From JAZNUH01 sp045592225 (GTDB lineage: Bacteria; Bacillota; Clostridia; UMGS1883; UMGS1540), in the NCBI GenBank assembly GCA_045592225.1, contig JAZNUH010000105.1, positions 1 through 18,249 on the forward strand: a stretch of DNA of 18,249 bases, read 5' to 3'. Below the pieces are notes generated by a model. The model was not told the origin of the DNA, ran no database searches, and saw nothing but the letters and a program-made list of their open reading frames with translations. A program made the translations under genes and the position numbers. Shown here in pieces: positions 9,501 to 16,131 of the stretch; position 1 is the stretch's first letter, and every line of letters starts with the position of its first letter.

Positions 9501-10578
9501 GGATAAGGTTTTCGGGATTATAATTTGTAAGCTTGCGAACAACAATCTGGTCGTAGCATACGGGGTTTTCGTCTCCACCGTTTCTCAGTCTGAGCATAAC
9601 ACCATCTACATCTGTCTCGTCGAGAACAAATATTGTTTTGAATGTGCCCCATTTAAGATCTTCATCAGTTGTGCCTGTTGCCGCGCCAATTCCTGTTTCA
9701 ACAAGCTTTTCATAATCTGTCTGGGATTCTACTGTAACAAATGCATCGTTTCCAAGCTGCTTGTATTTCAGCTGGAGCAGGTATGCCCTGCCTGCCTCAA
9801 GGTCGGACAGAGTAATATCTGCGCGTGACATTGTTGTGCCGGGCAGCTTAATGCTGTTTGTTCCAATATAAGCTTTTTCTGCATCGCTTACCAGAACAGT
9901 TTCTTCGCCAACATTTGCAAATACCCAGTTATCAACTACGCCTTCTGTTACATTTTCAAAGCTGCTGTTGGGAACAAGAGATTCCTCTTCTGTTGCCTGG
10001 GGTATTGTACCAAAAAGTCGTAAACTATCGAAAGTACCTCCGTTATTATGTGCTGCAATCTCAATTTTAACCTTTGTGGGGTTTTCAAGTGCTGTCATAG
10101 CTGATGTTATATCAATAGCAGACTCGTGTACTGCGGCTGCTCTTTTATCAAAATCATTAAAAGCCATCTCAACAGGGTCTGCACCTTCAGCATACAGAGT
10201 AACTTTAAGATATGTACAATATGTATTGTCATTTCTGAACGTCCATACATATTTGTCCATATAAGGTGCAACAGTTGCAGGGATTGCAATTTCCTGGCTC
10301 AGCCATTTGTTACCGCCGTTGCCGGATGCAACACCTATCATTTTTTCGCCATCGGTTACACCGGTGCCAAGTTTTACATCCCATGTAACTGCGCCTTCGG
10401 CTTCTTCGTAACCCTTTGTCCAGCCGGTTATTGTTTTGCCGGGTTCGTCAAGCTCAAAGGACGGGTTAACAATAGCAAGATCAACTGTCTGTGCAAGAGC
10501 GTCTGCCATAGCAGGCATAACAAACATGCATGCGAGCAGCATAGCTACTGTTAACACCACTGCTAATACTCTTTTCAT
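6598..10578 (-). CDS. Giant secreted protein of seven CBM-like modules
   Basis: This 1326-aa protein has a signal peptide (1-27, ending AMADALA) and a chain of jelly-roll modules. Each opens with a variant of N-x-SFE or NGDFE: about 34-190, 200-348, 356-522, 555-722, 730-906, 913-1058 and 1064-1224. This opening is typical of CBM4/9/22-like domains. An acidic, Pro/Gly-containing linker (about 524-552, with EEEEED) separates modules 3 and 4. Modules 4 and 5 are a recent tandem duplication. Modules 6-7 and the C-terminal domain (1225-1326) match the end of the neighbouring 1073-aa protein. I see no catalytic barrel, SLH repeat, dockerin or LPXTG motif. It is the first gene of the operon, next to the promoters, with AAGGAGGAAG before the ATG, so it may be the most abundant product. 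A role as secreted glycan-binding scaffold is inferred. Confidence 0.88.
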   Translation of the reverse strand: MKRVLAVVLTVAMLLACMFVMPAMADALAQTVDLAIVNPSFELDEPGKTITGWTKGYEEAEGAVTWDVKLGTGVTDGEKMIGVASGNGGNKWLSQEIAIPATVAPYMDKYVWTFRNDNTYCTYLKVTLYAEGADPVEMAFNDFDKRAAAVHESAIDITSAMTALENPTKVKIEIAAHNNGGTFDSLRLFGTIPQATEEESLVPNSSFENVTEGVVDNWVFANVGEETVLVSDAEKAYIGTNSIKLPGTTMSRADITLSDLEAGRAYLLQLKYKQLGNDAFVTVESQTDYEKLVETGIGAATGTTDEDLKWGTFKTIFVLDETDVDGVMLRLRNGGDENPVCYDQIVVRKLTNYNPENLILNGDFEVSYGSEQTNFAVWKNENTACQATSVETANGYIANMPGSTSSLIQSVKTPFYSAELNKNYNYVLTYRMNYNNGGFPGIWVRVRFEDGTSVEQTVSVVRSAADLTDVKTQNVATLWQWNDMTYDLSWLAQSSKSPIQYIDVRLISGGSGCQYDDIVLKATVPEADSEVDPDAPGPGDEEEEEDYELIPEEGNLLLNGSFEVGTVDSKKIPGWEQTGAENKYIIKDHPSYIDNTDGGKQGIYVDLASGLGDAGLKQTATIDTEAAWYVNYQDYSYELSYSAYAAGSIYRGYVNVIMTDANGKSYTRSYNPAPTTVWAVNKVNIDLTSQTLDVGGPVASIEVQLIASSTMYEMRWDGIKLAPVPVTGVYNLIQNESFEKDAANSTEITYWTQAREDYSFAVEEHAVYSAKAGDGGKKTAAITFPDTAENGAEAAIKQTVTIDTQADWYVNYEDYSYELSYKAYAAGSVIRGYVNVTLKDASGKTLTVKYAPGASTVWAMNDITIDLTSQVKGLGNAVSSIEIELVATYSPYGNGMKYDAVKLVPVYEKAMESIAVNGSFETLTEEGTLEGWRVVNTTLEESLIEDANEAHTGDKYLRFEAVENMLATATYEVEYGKTYMVEVFYKATEANSARIQLIDSAGRTHVFQDTRPEKPDVWTPARAMITIGKATPAPTFRLYLANMNEEAIVCFDSVKLYCLGDFDGNMVLNGDFEADNARNSEWENITNWFGGNAVKLETGTAHSGNASYAIRQQNNVYGHIMLNMDDSAATEEGEKFKLTFWINDSGLNAEKMPWVRLFPFRMNADTSISAKGDAIVINPVIEAKDTWTKCEAIVELPADVNYLKIQFFAGEGWTRFDDIEFVKYETGVSFKNADGKIITELTEAVDGTYTAYAVNVGDLENAKVFVAQYEVADGEERLVNITCKTLGGAGSETPCDIEVTGGDENTVVKAYLWAGTMIPVKTAVLK
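7861..8916 (-). repeat. Tandem module duplication inside the 1326-aa gene
   Basis: Modules 4 and 5 are related in protein and DNA. Residues 622-708 (TIDTEAAWYVNYQDYSYELS and on) align without gaps to residues 802-888 (TIDTQADWYVNYEDYSYELS and on), exactly 180 codons (540 bp) apart. At DNA level the stretches around 8105-8185 and 8645-8725 are still plainly alike, so the copying is fairly recent compared with the other modules. Confidence 0.85.
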
Positions 10579-10654
10579 TTTTTCTTCCTCCTTGTATATA
10601 TATATTTTTAAACCGTGATTAAAAAAATTTTTTCCACCCTATTATACCTTATAT

Positions 10655-10683
10655 ATTATATTATACTGATAGTACACTGTCAA
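10655..10683 (-). promoter_or_regulatory. Perfect-consensus sigma-A promoter (P2) of the surface operon
   Basis: On the minus strand TTGACA (10683-10678) and TATAAT (10660-10655) are separated by exactly 17 nt. Transcription should start near 10648, leaving a leader of about 70 nt before the 1326-aa gene. A second TATAAT lies just downstream (10647-10642) without a matching -35. An exact match to both hexamers with ideal spacing is rare and predicts strong basal transcription unless repressed. Confidence 0.8.
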
Positions 10684-10776
10684 CGGCTAAATGTGCACAC
10701 ATATTGCCCAATTTTTACCCCAAATTGCTGTCACTGTATAAATAGCCTAAAAATCATTTTGGATTATGTACAGTGT

Positions 10777-10807
10777 ATTATAACCCCCCCCCCTGAAAAA
10801 TTGTCAA
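10777..10807 (-). promoter_or_regulatory. Upstream promoter (P1) with a G10 tract in its spacer
   Basis: On the minus strand TTGACA (10807-10802) is followed by a 19-nt spacer and TATAAT (10782-10777). The spacer consists of ATTTTTCA, ten G and one T. Both hexamers are perfect, but the spacing is 2 nt over the optimum of 17. An A/T-rich run upstream of the -35 (about 10808-10836) resembles an UP element. The tract lies where a change in its length would alter promoter strength. Confidence 0.65.
10784..10793. repeat. Homopolymer of ten C (plus strand) / ten G (minus strand)
   Basis: Ten consecutive C stand in otherwise AT-rich intergenic DNA. It is the only long G/C homopolymer I see in the window. 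It occupies the spacer of promoter P1. Tracts of this kind change length by slipped-strand mispairing. Confidence 0.95.
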
Positions 10808-10996
10808 TAGTTTTTTTAAAAAAATTTATCGATTTTTTAAGTCCGGTTTAATAATTGCACGTCTTTTTAAAAAACCTTCTTTTTTTCTCGTCTTCAGATT
10901 ACCATAATTCCCATTTACAGTTAATGTTTAAAAATTATATTTTTTTGTTTTCGTTGTTTTTGGTGTGCATTTTGTATAGGTCATATTTCTTCGCAC

Positions 10997-11033
10997 AAAA
11001 AAGACACACATCCGCCGGATGTATGTCTTTTTT
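10997..11033 (-). terminator. Intrinsic terminator after the SGNH hydrolase gene
   Basis: On the minus strand GACATACATCC pairs with GGATGTGTGTC (one mismatch) around a short loop and is followed by TTTTTT. It starts about 30 nt past the hydrolase stop codon. The A-run on the other side makes it potentially bidirectional. Confidence 0.85.
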
Positions 11034-11063
11034 GTATCCTGTTTATTTTAGTAATCACTTCAA

Positions 11064-11729
11064 TTAAAGCGCCTGCAAAAACTTTTTAAGCTTGTCTGCT
11101 ATTATCTCGTGTCCCTTATCGTTGGGATGCAAGCCGTCGGGCATATATGTTTCACGTATTACCGGTACTTCGGGCTGAAGTCCGCTTATTTTAAACAGGT
11201 CAAATACAGGCAGGGAATAAAACTCTGCCACCTCTCTTATAATGTCAACATACTCTTTAAGTGTACCGAAGGCAACGGGTCTTTCGGCAACATTACTTGT
11301 TTCATTAATACGATGAGTGGGTGTTATTATAACTATGGGCTTGCCGGGGTACTTTGTTATAAGACCACTGTACAGATAGTGGCAGGCACCGTAAAAAGTA
11401 TCGGGTGTTCTGTCGCCCATACATCCCAAAGGTGCATCACCATGGCCGTAATCGTTTGTGCCGCCGAAAACAACAACCATATCCGCATCGTTATCCATCT
11501 CATCAAAACGCTCGCAAAAAGAAAGTGTGTCCGCCCACGTGTCCTTGGGTCTGTAGTCGGTACCCTTTTGTACTGCGTATCTTGTAGAGCCTATACCGTA
11601 ATTTCTCACCTCGGCAATGCCTGTTTCCCTTTTGAGTATTGCGTGGAATATTTTATCGGGTCCGCTTACTCCTGCGCCGTATGTAATACTGTCGCCGAGA
11701 AAGTTAATTTTAAGTCCGCTAAGTTCCAT
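11064..11729 (-). CDS. SGNH/GDSL-family hydrolase (probable esterase)
   Basis: This 221-aa protein has the blocks of the SGNH superfamily. Block I is FLGDSITYGAG with nucleophile S14, block II is NYGIGST with Gly near 45-47, block III is FGGTNDYG with N92, and block V is DGLHPND with D198 and H201 of the triad. Length and motif order are normal for a single-domain member. No signal peptide is visible, so it probably acts in the cytoplasm, for example removing acyl groups from sugars or small molecules; the actual substrate is unknown. It has a promoter at 11760-11787, a GAGAGG ribosome binding site before the ATG and its own terminator, so it is probably a single-gene unit. Confidence 0.9.
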   Translation of the reverse strand: MELSGLKINFLGDSITYGAGVSGPDKIFHAILKRETGIAEVRNYGIGSTRYAVQKGTDYRPKDTWADTLSFCERFDEMDNDADMVVVFGGTNDYGHGDAPLGCMGDRTPDTFYGACHYLYSGLITKYPGKPIVIITPTHRINETSNVAERPVAFGTLKEYVDIIREVAEFYSLPVFDLFKISGLQPEVPVIRETYMPDGLHPNDKGHEIIADKLKKFLQAL

Positions 11730-11759
11730 AATTAATACCTCTCAAATAATATTTTCTTT

Positions 11760-11787
11760 ATTATACTCCCTGTTTTAAATTTTTCAA
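11760..11787 (-). promoter_or_regulatory. Sigma-A promoter of the SGNH hydrolase gene
   Basis: On the minus strand TTGAAA (11787-11782), a 16-nt spacer and TATAAT (11765-11760) stand about 30 nt before the ATG. An A/T-rich stretch lies upstream of the -35. Confidence 0.6.
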
Positions 11788-11823
11788 GTGCTTTTTAGTA
11801 AATCGATAATTTTTTTACAAAAA

Positions 11824-11851
11824 GGACATACCCACAAATGTGAATATGTCC
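11824..11851 (-). terminator. Intrinsic terminator after the HD-hydrolase gene
   Basis: On the minus strand GGACATA pairs with TATGTCC, with an inner CAC/GTG pair, and the stem is followed by TTTTTGT and a further T-run. It begins a few nt past the stop codon of the HD gene and ends that two-gene transcript. Confidence 0.8.
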
Positions 11852-11857
11852 CATTCT

Positions 11858-12439
11858 TTAATCTCTTTCAACAAAATATGTAGCTTCCATATCGGCAATA
11901 TGCATCATTGCCGCAAGGGGATATTTTTCAAATGCTGCACCAACATTTCGCGCATCCTCTGTACCCGAAAAACCCATGTGATAACGGATTGCAAATGCCT
12001 CTTCCCTGGTAAGGCGCATAAATCCGGTAATTATGTACACCGATTTTTCACCGTGACCATAGGGCAAATCATCAGAAAATTCGTAATATGGTACCTGCTG
12101 CCACACGCCGTTTGCATCCTTTACGTTACGCATGCTTTTTTTGTAGCAGTTAACCTTGCAAAGGTCGTGCAAAAGGGCAACTATTGCAAGTGATTCTTCG
12201 GAAAATTCCAATCCGTAAAGCTCACGCACTCTTTCTCTCTCTGCATAGTCGCACAGGCAATGATATACATTCAGGCTGTGCTCGGCAAGACCGCCCTCAT
12301 AGCTTGAGTGAAATCTTGTAGATGCAGGTGCAGTAAAGAAATCACTTGAAGGTGACAAAAGATAATCAAGCAGCTTATCCGCGCCCTCGCGTTTTATTTT
12401 TTCCCTGTACAGTTCAACAAATTCTTCTTTTACACTCAT
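11858..12439 (-). CDS. HD-domain metal-dependent hydrolase
   Basis: This 193-aa single-domain protein has the metal ligands of the HD superfamily: H54 (GLAEHSLNVY), the doublet H91-D92 (ALLHDLCKVN), H129 (YGHGEKS), H154 (IRYHMGF) and D183 (HIADMEAT). The set with two extra His between the HD doublet and the last Asp resembles the YhaM-type and related HD phosphohydrolases, which act on nucleotides or nucleic acid ends. There is no nucleic-acid-binding OB domain, so it is shorter than YhaM. The start lies 2 nt after the stop of the glycosyltransferase gene, so both are co-transcribed, though no functional link is obvious. The substrate is unknown. Confidence 0.85.
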   Translation of the reverse strand: MSVKEEFVELYREKIKREGADKLLDYLLSPSSDFFTAPASTRFHSSYEGGLAEHSLNVYHCLCDYAERERVRELYGLEFSEESLAIVALLHDLCKVNCYKKSMRNVKDANGVWQQVPYYEFSDDLPYGHGEKSVYIITGFMRLTREEAFAIRYHMGFSGTEDARNVGAAFEKYPLAAMMHIADMEATYFVERD

Positions 12440-12441
12440 TT

Positions 12442-13695
12442 TTACGATACCTTGTTAAAATCATCAATTTTAATTGTTCTTGTATGCTGTGTATGGAACC
12501 ATTCCTTCTGATTCTTTTTAAGTATACCCATAATGGTAATGGGCACCCATGTCAGCGAATAAATGGAATAGGTTATATACACAAATATAAGTCTCAGCGA
12601 GAACTGCTGTTTTTCAAGCCATATAATAAGGGGTGTGTATGCAAACTCAAAGGCTACATAGATAAACCATATTTCGGTTGGGAACAGGTAGCTTATCTGG
12701 AAGAAACCAAAATCACCGTTGGGGTATGCTGTCTGTAACCACATCATAACAGTTATAAGACCCATTATAATAATTCTTAAAGGCTGAAGCAGATAAAGTA
12801 TACAGTCAACAGGTGACCATTTCTTTTCCTTTACCGCCTTTTTGAAAAGGGGTGCTACAAAACGGCTTGCAACATCGGCATGACCCTGCATCCATCTTGT
12901 ACGCTGCTTCCATGACTGTGAAAGTGTAAGCGGCTTTTCGTCGTACACTATTGCATCGTGCGCCCAGGAAACACTTATATCATTGAGCACAAGGCGCATT
13001 GTAAATTCCATATCCTCGGTAAGACAGGTTGCCTGCCAGCCGATATCCTTAAGTATCTGTGTATCAATTACAAAGCCTGTACCGCAAAGCTGACAGGAAA
13101 GACCCATATTGTATCTTGCAAGCTGGAATATTTTGTTTACACACCAGAAAGCAACTGTGTATGATGATGTAATCCACGAATCGAAGGGATTTTTACTGTC
13201 AATGTAACCCTGTACAACCTTGTAGCCCTGATTCTGCTTTTTGTTCATTTCAACAAGGAAGTTTTCGTCAACTACATTGTCGGCATCAAAAACAGCAATG
13301 GAATCATAGTGCTTTTCAAGACCGAAAATAATGTCAAACATCCATTCAAGCGCAAAGCCCTTGCCACGTTCCTTGTCATTTGTTCTTTCATAAACAAGTG
13401 CGCCTGCTTCTCTTGCAATCTGCGCCGTTTTGTCGGTACAGTTATCTGCAATTACAAATATATCAAAGCTCTCTCTGGGATAGCGGAGCTTTTGCAGACT
13501 TTCCACCATATTACCTATAACCGCTTCCTCGTTATGCGCTGCAACAACAAGTGCATAGGTATGAGTTTTATTCATTATATATGGTTTTTCTTTTTTGTTT
13601 ACCCATGCAAAGAGTGAAACAATAAAATAATATGTTCCGAATAAAAAGGAAATAATCTGCACTATTACGCTGAAAATAAATACAACTGTTTCCAT
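12442..13695 (-). CDS. Membrane family-2 glycosyltransferase
   Basis: This 417-aa protein has an N-terminal membrane helix (about 5-30), a cytoplasmic GT-A domain (about 44-285) and about three membrane segments near 300-325, 340-360 and 367-392. The GT2 signatures are complete: VVAAHNEE, D84 (IADNCTD), the metal-binding D137-A-D139, T226-E-D228, and QRTRW at 264-268. The last motif is typical of processive enzymes such as cellulose and hyaluronan synthases and of N-acetylglucosaminyltransferases. It probably builds a cell-surface or exported polysaccharide from nucleotide sugars; product and sugar are unknown. The C-terminal half is less hydrophobic than in BcsA and there is no PilZ domain. 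GGAGAG precedes the ATG by 9 nt. Confidence 0.9.
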   Translation of the reverse strand: METVVFIFSVIVQIISFLFGTYYFIVSLFAWVNKKEKPYIMNKTHTYALVVAAHNEEAVIGNMVESLQKLRYPRESFDIFVIADNCTDKTAQIAREAGALVYERTNDKERGKGFALEWMFDIIFGLEKHYDSIAVFDADNVVDENFLVEMNKKQNQGYKVVQGYIDSKNPFDSWITSSYTVAFWCVNKIFQLARYNMGLSCQLCGTGFVIDTQILKDIGWQATCLTEDMEFTMRLVLNDISVSWAHDAIVYDEKPLTLSQSWKQRTRWMQGHADVASRFVAPLFKKAVKEKKWSPVDCILYLLQPLRIIIMGLITVMMWLQTAYPNGDFGFFQISYLFPTEIWFIYVAFEFAYTPLIIWLEKQQFSLRLIFVYITYSIYSLTWVPITIMGILKKNQKEWFHTQHTRTIKIDDFNKVS

Positions 13696-13782
13696 TAAAC
13701 TTATCTCTCCATTCTGCCTTGCGGCACATCAGCTGGTGTTCTTCTTACATTATATGCGTCACAAATGTTCACATACGTAGTT

Positions 13783-13811
13783 ATAATACTCCTTTTTTTT
13801 CAAAAATGCAA
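13783..13811 (-). promoter_or_regulatory. Candidate sigma-A promoter of the glycosyltransferase/HD operon
   Basis: On the minus strand TTGCAT (13811-13806), a 17-nt A-rich spacer and TATTAT (13788-13783) lie about 90 nt upstream of the ATG. A second TATAAT at 13754-13749 has no good -35. The stretch between holds TCACA twice, 10 nt apart (plus 13760-13774), which could be a regulator site. Confidence 0.5.
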
Positions 13812-13905
13812 TAGATTTGCAAACTTTTTTAACTTTTGGCTAAATCAACAAAAAAAGCCGCCTGCCCTCCCCTTCCTTATTTAATTTTTACCATAATTAA
13901 GGGTC

Positions 13906-13934
13906 TTGATTTTTTGCTTTTATTGTGATAAAAT
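13906..13934 (+). promoter_or_regulatory. Candidate extended -10 promoter of the rho operon
   Basis: TTGATT (13906-13911), a 17-nt spacer and TAAAAT (13929-13934) with TG one base before the -10 fit a sigma-A promoter with an extended -10. The leader to the rho ATG would be about 90 nt. A weaker alternative, TTGTGA with TATCAT 16 nt later, overlaps it. Confidence 0.5.
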
Positions 13935-14033
13935 TTTAGTATTGTATCATATATATTATTCAATTTATTTTTTCATGATTTTCCAAAGATAAACCCCACA
14001 AATTCCACTAATTTATTTATACGGAGTGATTAT

Positions 14034-15338
14034 ATGGACGTTAATGCGTTAAAGTCTGCATCACTGGCACAGCTGCAGCAATTTGCAAAGGAAAAGGGAA
14101 TAAAATCCATTTCAAAATATAAAAAACAGGAGCTTTTGGATTTGCTTGTTTCACAAATTCCAAAGGAAAGCCCCGAAGAACCCGAGAAAAAAACACCCGA
14201 TAATACCGCTGCCGACGTTGACGGAATACTTGAAATTCTGCCCGATGGCTTTGGTTTTCTGCGCAGTAATAACTACTTAAGCGGCACAAAGGATGTTTAT
14301 GTGTCCCCCACCCAGATAAGGAGATTTAACCTTAAAACAGGTGACCATATCTGCGGCAAAGCAAAATACCATAAGGAAGGGGATAAATTTCAGGCTCTTA
14401 TTTATGTGGACACGGTAAATGATGACGGTGTGGATGTATCCATCCGCCGCCGTCCCTTTGAAACTCTTGTGCCCATATACCCTGACAAGCGCATACTTCT
14501 CGGCCCCGGACAAAGTGATTTTTCAATGCGTCTTTTAGACCTTATCTCCCCTCTGGGCTTTGGTCAGCGCGGTCTTATAGTTGCGCCGCCCAAGGCGGGC
14601 AAAACCACAATACTTAAACAGATTGCCCAGAGCATTACAAAAAACAATAAGGATGTAAAGCTTATTGTTCTGCTCATAGACGAGCGTCCCGAAGAAGTAA
14701 CCGATATGCAAAGAAGTATTGACGGCGAGGTTGTGTACTCCACCTTTGACGAACAACCCGAGCATCATATAAAGGTTGCCGAGATTGTTCTGGAGCGCGC
14801 ACAAAGACTTGTAGAACACAAAAAGGATGTTGTGATTCTGCTAGACTCCATAACAAGACTTTCAAGGGCATATAACCTCACCATTCCTCCCACCGGCAAA
14901 ACCCTGTCCGGCGGTCTCGACCCGGGTGCGCTGCATAAACCCAAACGATTTTTCGGCGCGGCGCGTAATATTGAAGGCGGTGGCAGTCTTACCATTTTAG
15001 CCACTGCTCTTATCGAAACAGGCAGCCGTATGGATGATATGATTTTCGAGGAATTCAAGGGCACAGGAAACATGGAAATCCACCTTGACAGAAAACTCAG
15101 CGAGCGCCGTATTTTCCCCGCCATTGACATTTATAAGTCGGGCACCAGAAAAGAAGAAAAGCTGCTTGGTCAACGCGAGCTTGAGGCGGTATGGTCCATT
15201 CGCCGTGCATTTAACAACCACCCTGCGGCAGATGTTACCGAAAGTATAATAACAAGACTTATCGCTGCAAAGGACAATAACGAATTTATCAGTAAAATTT
15301 TAAACCTGCCCTCACGCGGCACAAAAACGGAGGTATAA
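14034..15338 (+). CDS. rho: Transcription termination factor Rho
   Basis: Rho is a hexameric RNA helicase that releases transcripts at factor-dependent terminators. All parts are visible in 434 aa: the Rho_N/SAP-like helical domain (1-42), a short charged linker (43-62), and the cold-shock RNA-binding domain (about 63-130, DGFGFLR and DVYVSPTQIRRF). The ATPase core carries Walker A APPKAGKT (184-191), the catalytic region DERPEEVTDM (216-225), Walker B VVILLD (D271), the Q-loop KTLSGGLDPGALHKPKRFF and the R-loop EGGGSLTILATALIETGS. The linker is short compared with Rho of Actinobacteria and some Clostridia. The ATG follows GGAGTG with normal spacing. It is the first gene of a three-gene operon; the next gene starts 3 nt after the stop. 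Confidence 0.98.
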   Translation: MDVNALKSASLAQLQQFAKEKGIKSISKYKKQELLDLLVSQIPKESPEEPEKKTPDNTAADVDGILEILPDGFGFLRSNNYLSGTKDVYVSPTQIRRFNLKTGDHICGKAKYHKEGDKFQALIYVDTVNDDGVDVSIRRRPFETLVPIYPDKRILLGPGQSDFSMRLLDLISPLGFGQRGLIVAPPKAGKTTILKQIAQSITKNNKDVKLIVLLIDERPEEVTDMQRSIDGEVVYSTFDEQPEHHIKVAEIVLERAQRLVEHKKDVVILLDSITRLSRAYNLTIPPTGKTLSGGLDPGALHKPKRFFGAARNIEGGGSLTILATALIETGSRMDDMIFEEFKGTGNMEIHLDRKLSERRIFPAIDIYKSGTRKEEKLLGQRELEAVWSIRRAFNNHPAADVTESIITRLIAAKDNNEFISKILNLPSRGTKTEV

Positions 15339-15341
15339 CTT

Positions 15342-16130
15342 ATGAAGATTTTTGAAGTTTGTACTGTGCTTGAAAAATATGCGCCCCTCTCTCTTGCAGA
15401 GGATTATGATAATGTAGGTCTTTTACTTGGTGACAAAAATTCCGAAGTAACAGGCATACTCACCACTCTTGACGTTGATATAGAGGTAGCAATTGAGGCG
15501 GTAAGCTGTGGTGCAAATCTTATTGTAAGCCACCACCCCATTATGTTCAGTCCCATAAAAAGGATTACCGACGCAACACCCGAGGGAAGGCTTTTGCTCT
15601 TTCTTATTCAAAATAATATTGCAGTTTATGCCTCCCACACAAATCTTGATGCTGCAGAGGGCGGACTTAACGATTTGATTGCAGGCTTTTTAAAGCTTTC
15701 GGACATTGTTCCCCTGCACGAATATGCAGAGGGCGGCGGTATAGGCAGAGTGGGCACATTACCCCAACCCATGCCCCTTCGTTCTTTAGTAGCTGCTGTA
15801 TGCGAAATTTTTTCGCTCAACTTTGTCCGCCACACAGGTGATGTACACCGTCCGGTAAGCCGCGTTGCAATATGCTCGGGCGGCGGAGGAAGCCTTACAG
15901 AAGATGCCATAAACGCAAATGCCGATGTGTATATTACAGGCGACCTTAAATACAATGGCGTGCGCGACGCCGCGCAGGAAGGCCTTGATATAATCGAAGT
16001 GGGTCACTTTGCAAGTGAATGCTTTGCAAAACGCCTTCTTGCCGAAATTCTGACCGACGCTCTCGGCACGTCTGTGCCTGTTTCTATATCAAATTCAAAC
16101 ACAGATGTTTTTACAACCTACGGAGGATAA
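15342..16130 (+). CDS. Nif3-like dinuclear metal-centre protein (DUF34)
   Basis: This 262-aa protein belongs to the Nif3/YbgI/YqfO family, often named GTP cyclohydrolase I type 2 homologs. The metal-binding blocks are present: SHHPIMF with H64-H65, SHTNLD with H99 and D103, and GHFASE with H222 and E226. It is the short form, without the roughly 100-residue PII-like insert found in Bacillus YqfO. The biochemical role of the family is not settled. Its ribosome binding site GGAGG lies inside the last codons of rho, so the two are translationally close. In many Firmicutes this gene sits beside trmK; here it sits beside rho. Confidence 0.92.
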   Translation: MKIFEVCTVLEKYAPLSLAEDYDNVGLLLGDKNSEVTGILTTLDVDIEVAIEAVSCGANLIVSHHPIMFSPIKRITDATPEGRLLLFLIQNNIAVYASHTNLDAAEGGLNDLIAGFLKLSDIVPLHEYAEGGGIGRVGTLPQPMPLRSLVAAVCEIFSLNFVRHTGDVHRPVSRVAICSGGGGSLTEDAINANADVYITGDLKYNGVRDAAQEGLDIIEVGHFASECFAKRLLAEILTDALGTSVPVSISNSNTDVFTTYGG

Positions 16131-16131
16131 A

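Larger units (their letters stand above)
10579..11063. other. Intergenic region upstream of the surface operon
   Basis: This 485-nt AT-rich stretch holds no convincing gene. From left to right it has the operon leader with its ribosome binding site, promoter P2, promoter P1 with the G10 spacer, about 160 nt of A/T-rich sequence with no feature I can name (about 10837-10995), and the terminator of the SGNH hydrolase gene. An 8-nt motif TACACTGT appears at 10673-10680 (plus), overlapping the P2 -35. It appears again at 10777-10770 (minus), directly at the P1 -10, with a shorter relative, CACTGTA, at 10732-10738. These could be operator half-sites, but this is weak. Confidence 0.7.
13696..14033. 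other. Divergent intergenic region between glycosyltransferase and rho
   Basis: This 338-nt stretch holds no gene. It contains the candidate promoters of the two divergent operons and an AT-rich leader of about 90 nt for rho. Near 13874-13902 there is a weak imperfect hairpin (CCTTATTTAAT / ATAATTAAGG). I see no known riboswitch or T-box in it. Confidence 0.6.

Noticed and set aside
1..10578. A cellulosome-type gene cluster
   Set aside because: I found no dockerin or cohesin sequence in any of the four proteins; the modules are jelly-roll and SLH repeats only.
10673..10777. Possible invertible promoter segment flanked by TACACTGT in inverted orientation
   Set aside because: The repeats are only 8 bp and no recombinase gene is near; known invertible promoters have longer repeats. 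I keep it only as a possible operator pair.
11109..11735. A 208-codon open frame antisense to the SGNH hydrolase gene
   Set aside because: The minus-strand frame has all catalytic blocks of the family; the plus-strand frame is a Cys-rich shadow, as are the plus-strand frames opposite the large surface genes.
10815..11815. Shared AAATCGATAA next to T-runs at about 10827-10836 and 11800-11809
   Set aside because: The two copies are in opposite orientation and lie in simple A/T-rich sequence where such likeness arises easily by chance.
13874..13902. Hairpin CCTTATTTAAT/ATAATTAAGG followed by a T-rich stretch, as a terminator
   Set aside because: The stem is imperfect and A/T-only in most of its length, and no gene ends there on either strand.
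16105..16131. Earlier ATG giving a transporter nine residues longer
   Set aside because: It lies inside the nif3 gene without a ribosome binding site, while ATG 16132 has GGAGG at ideal distance.
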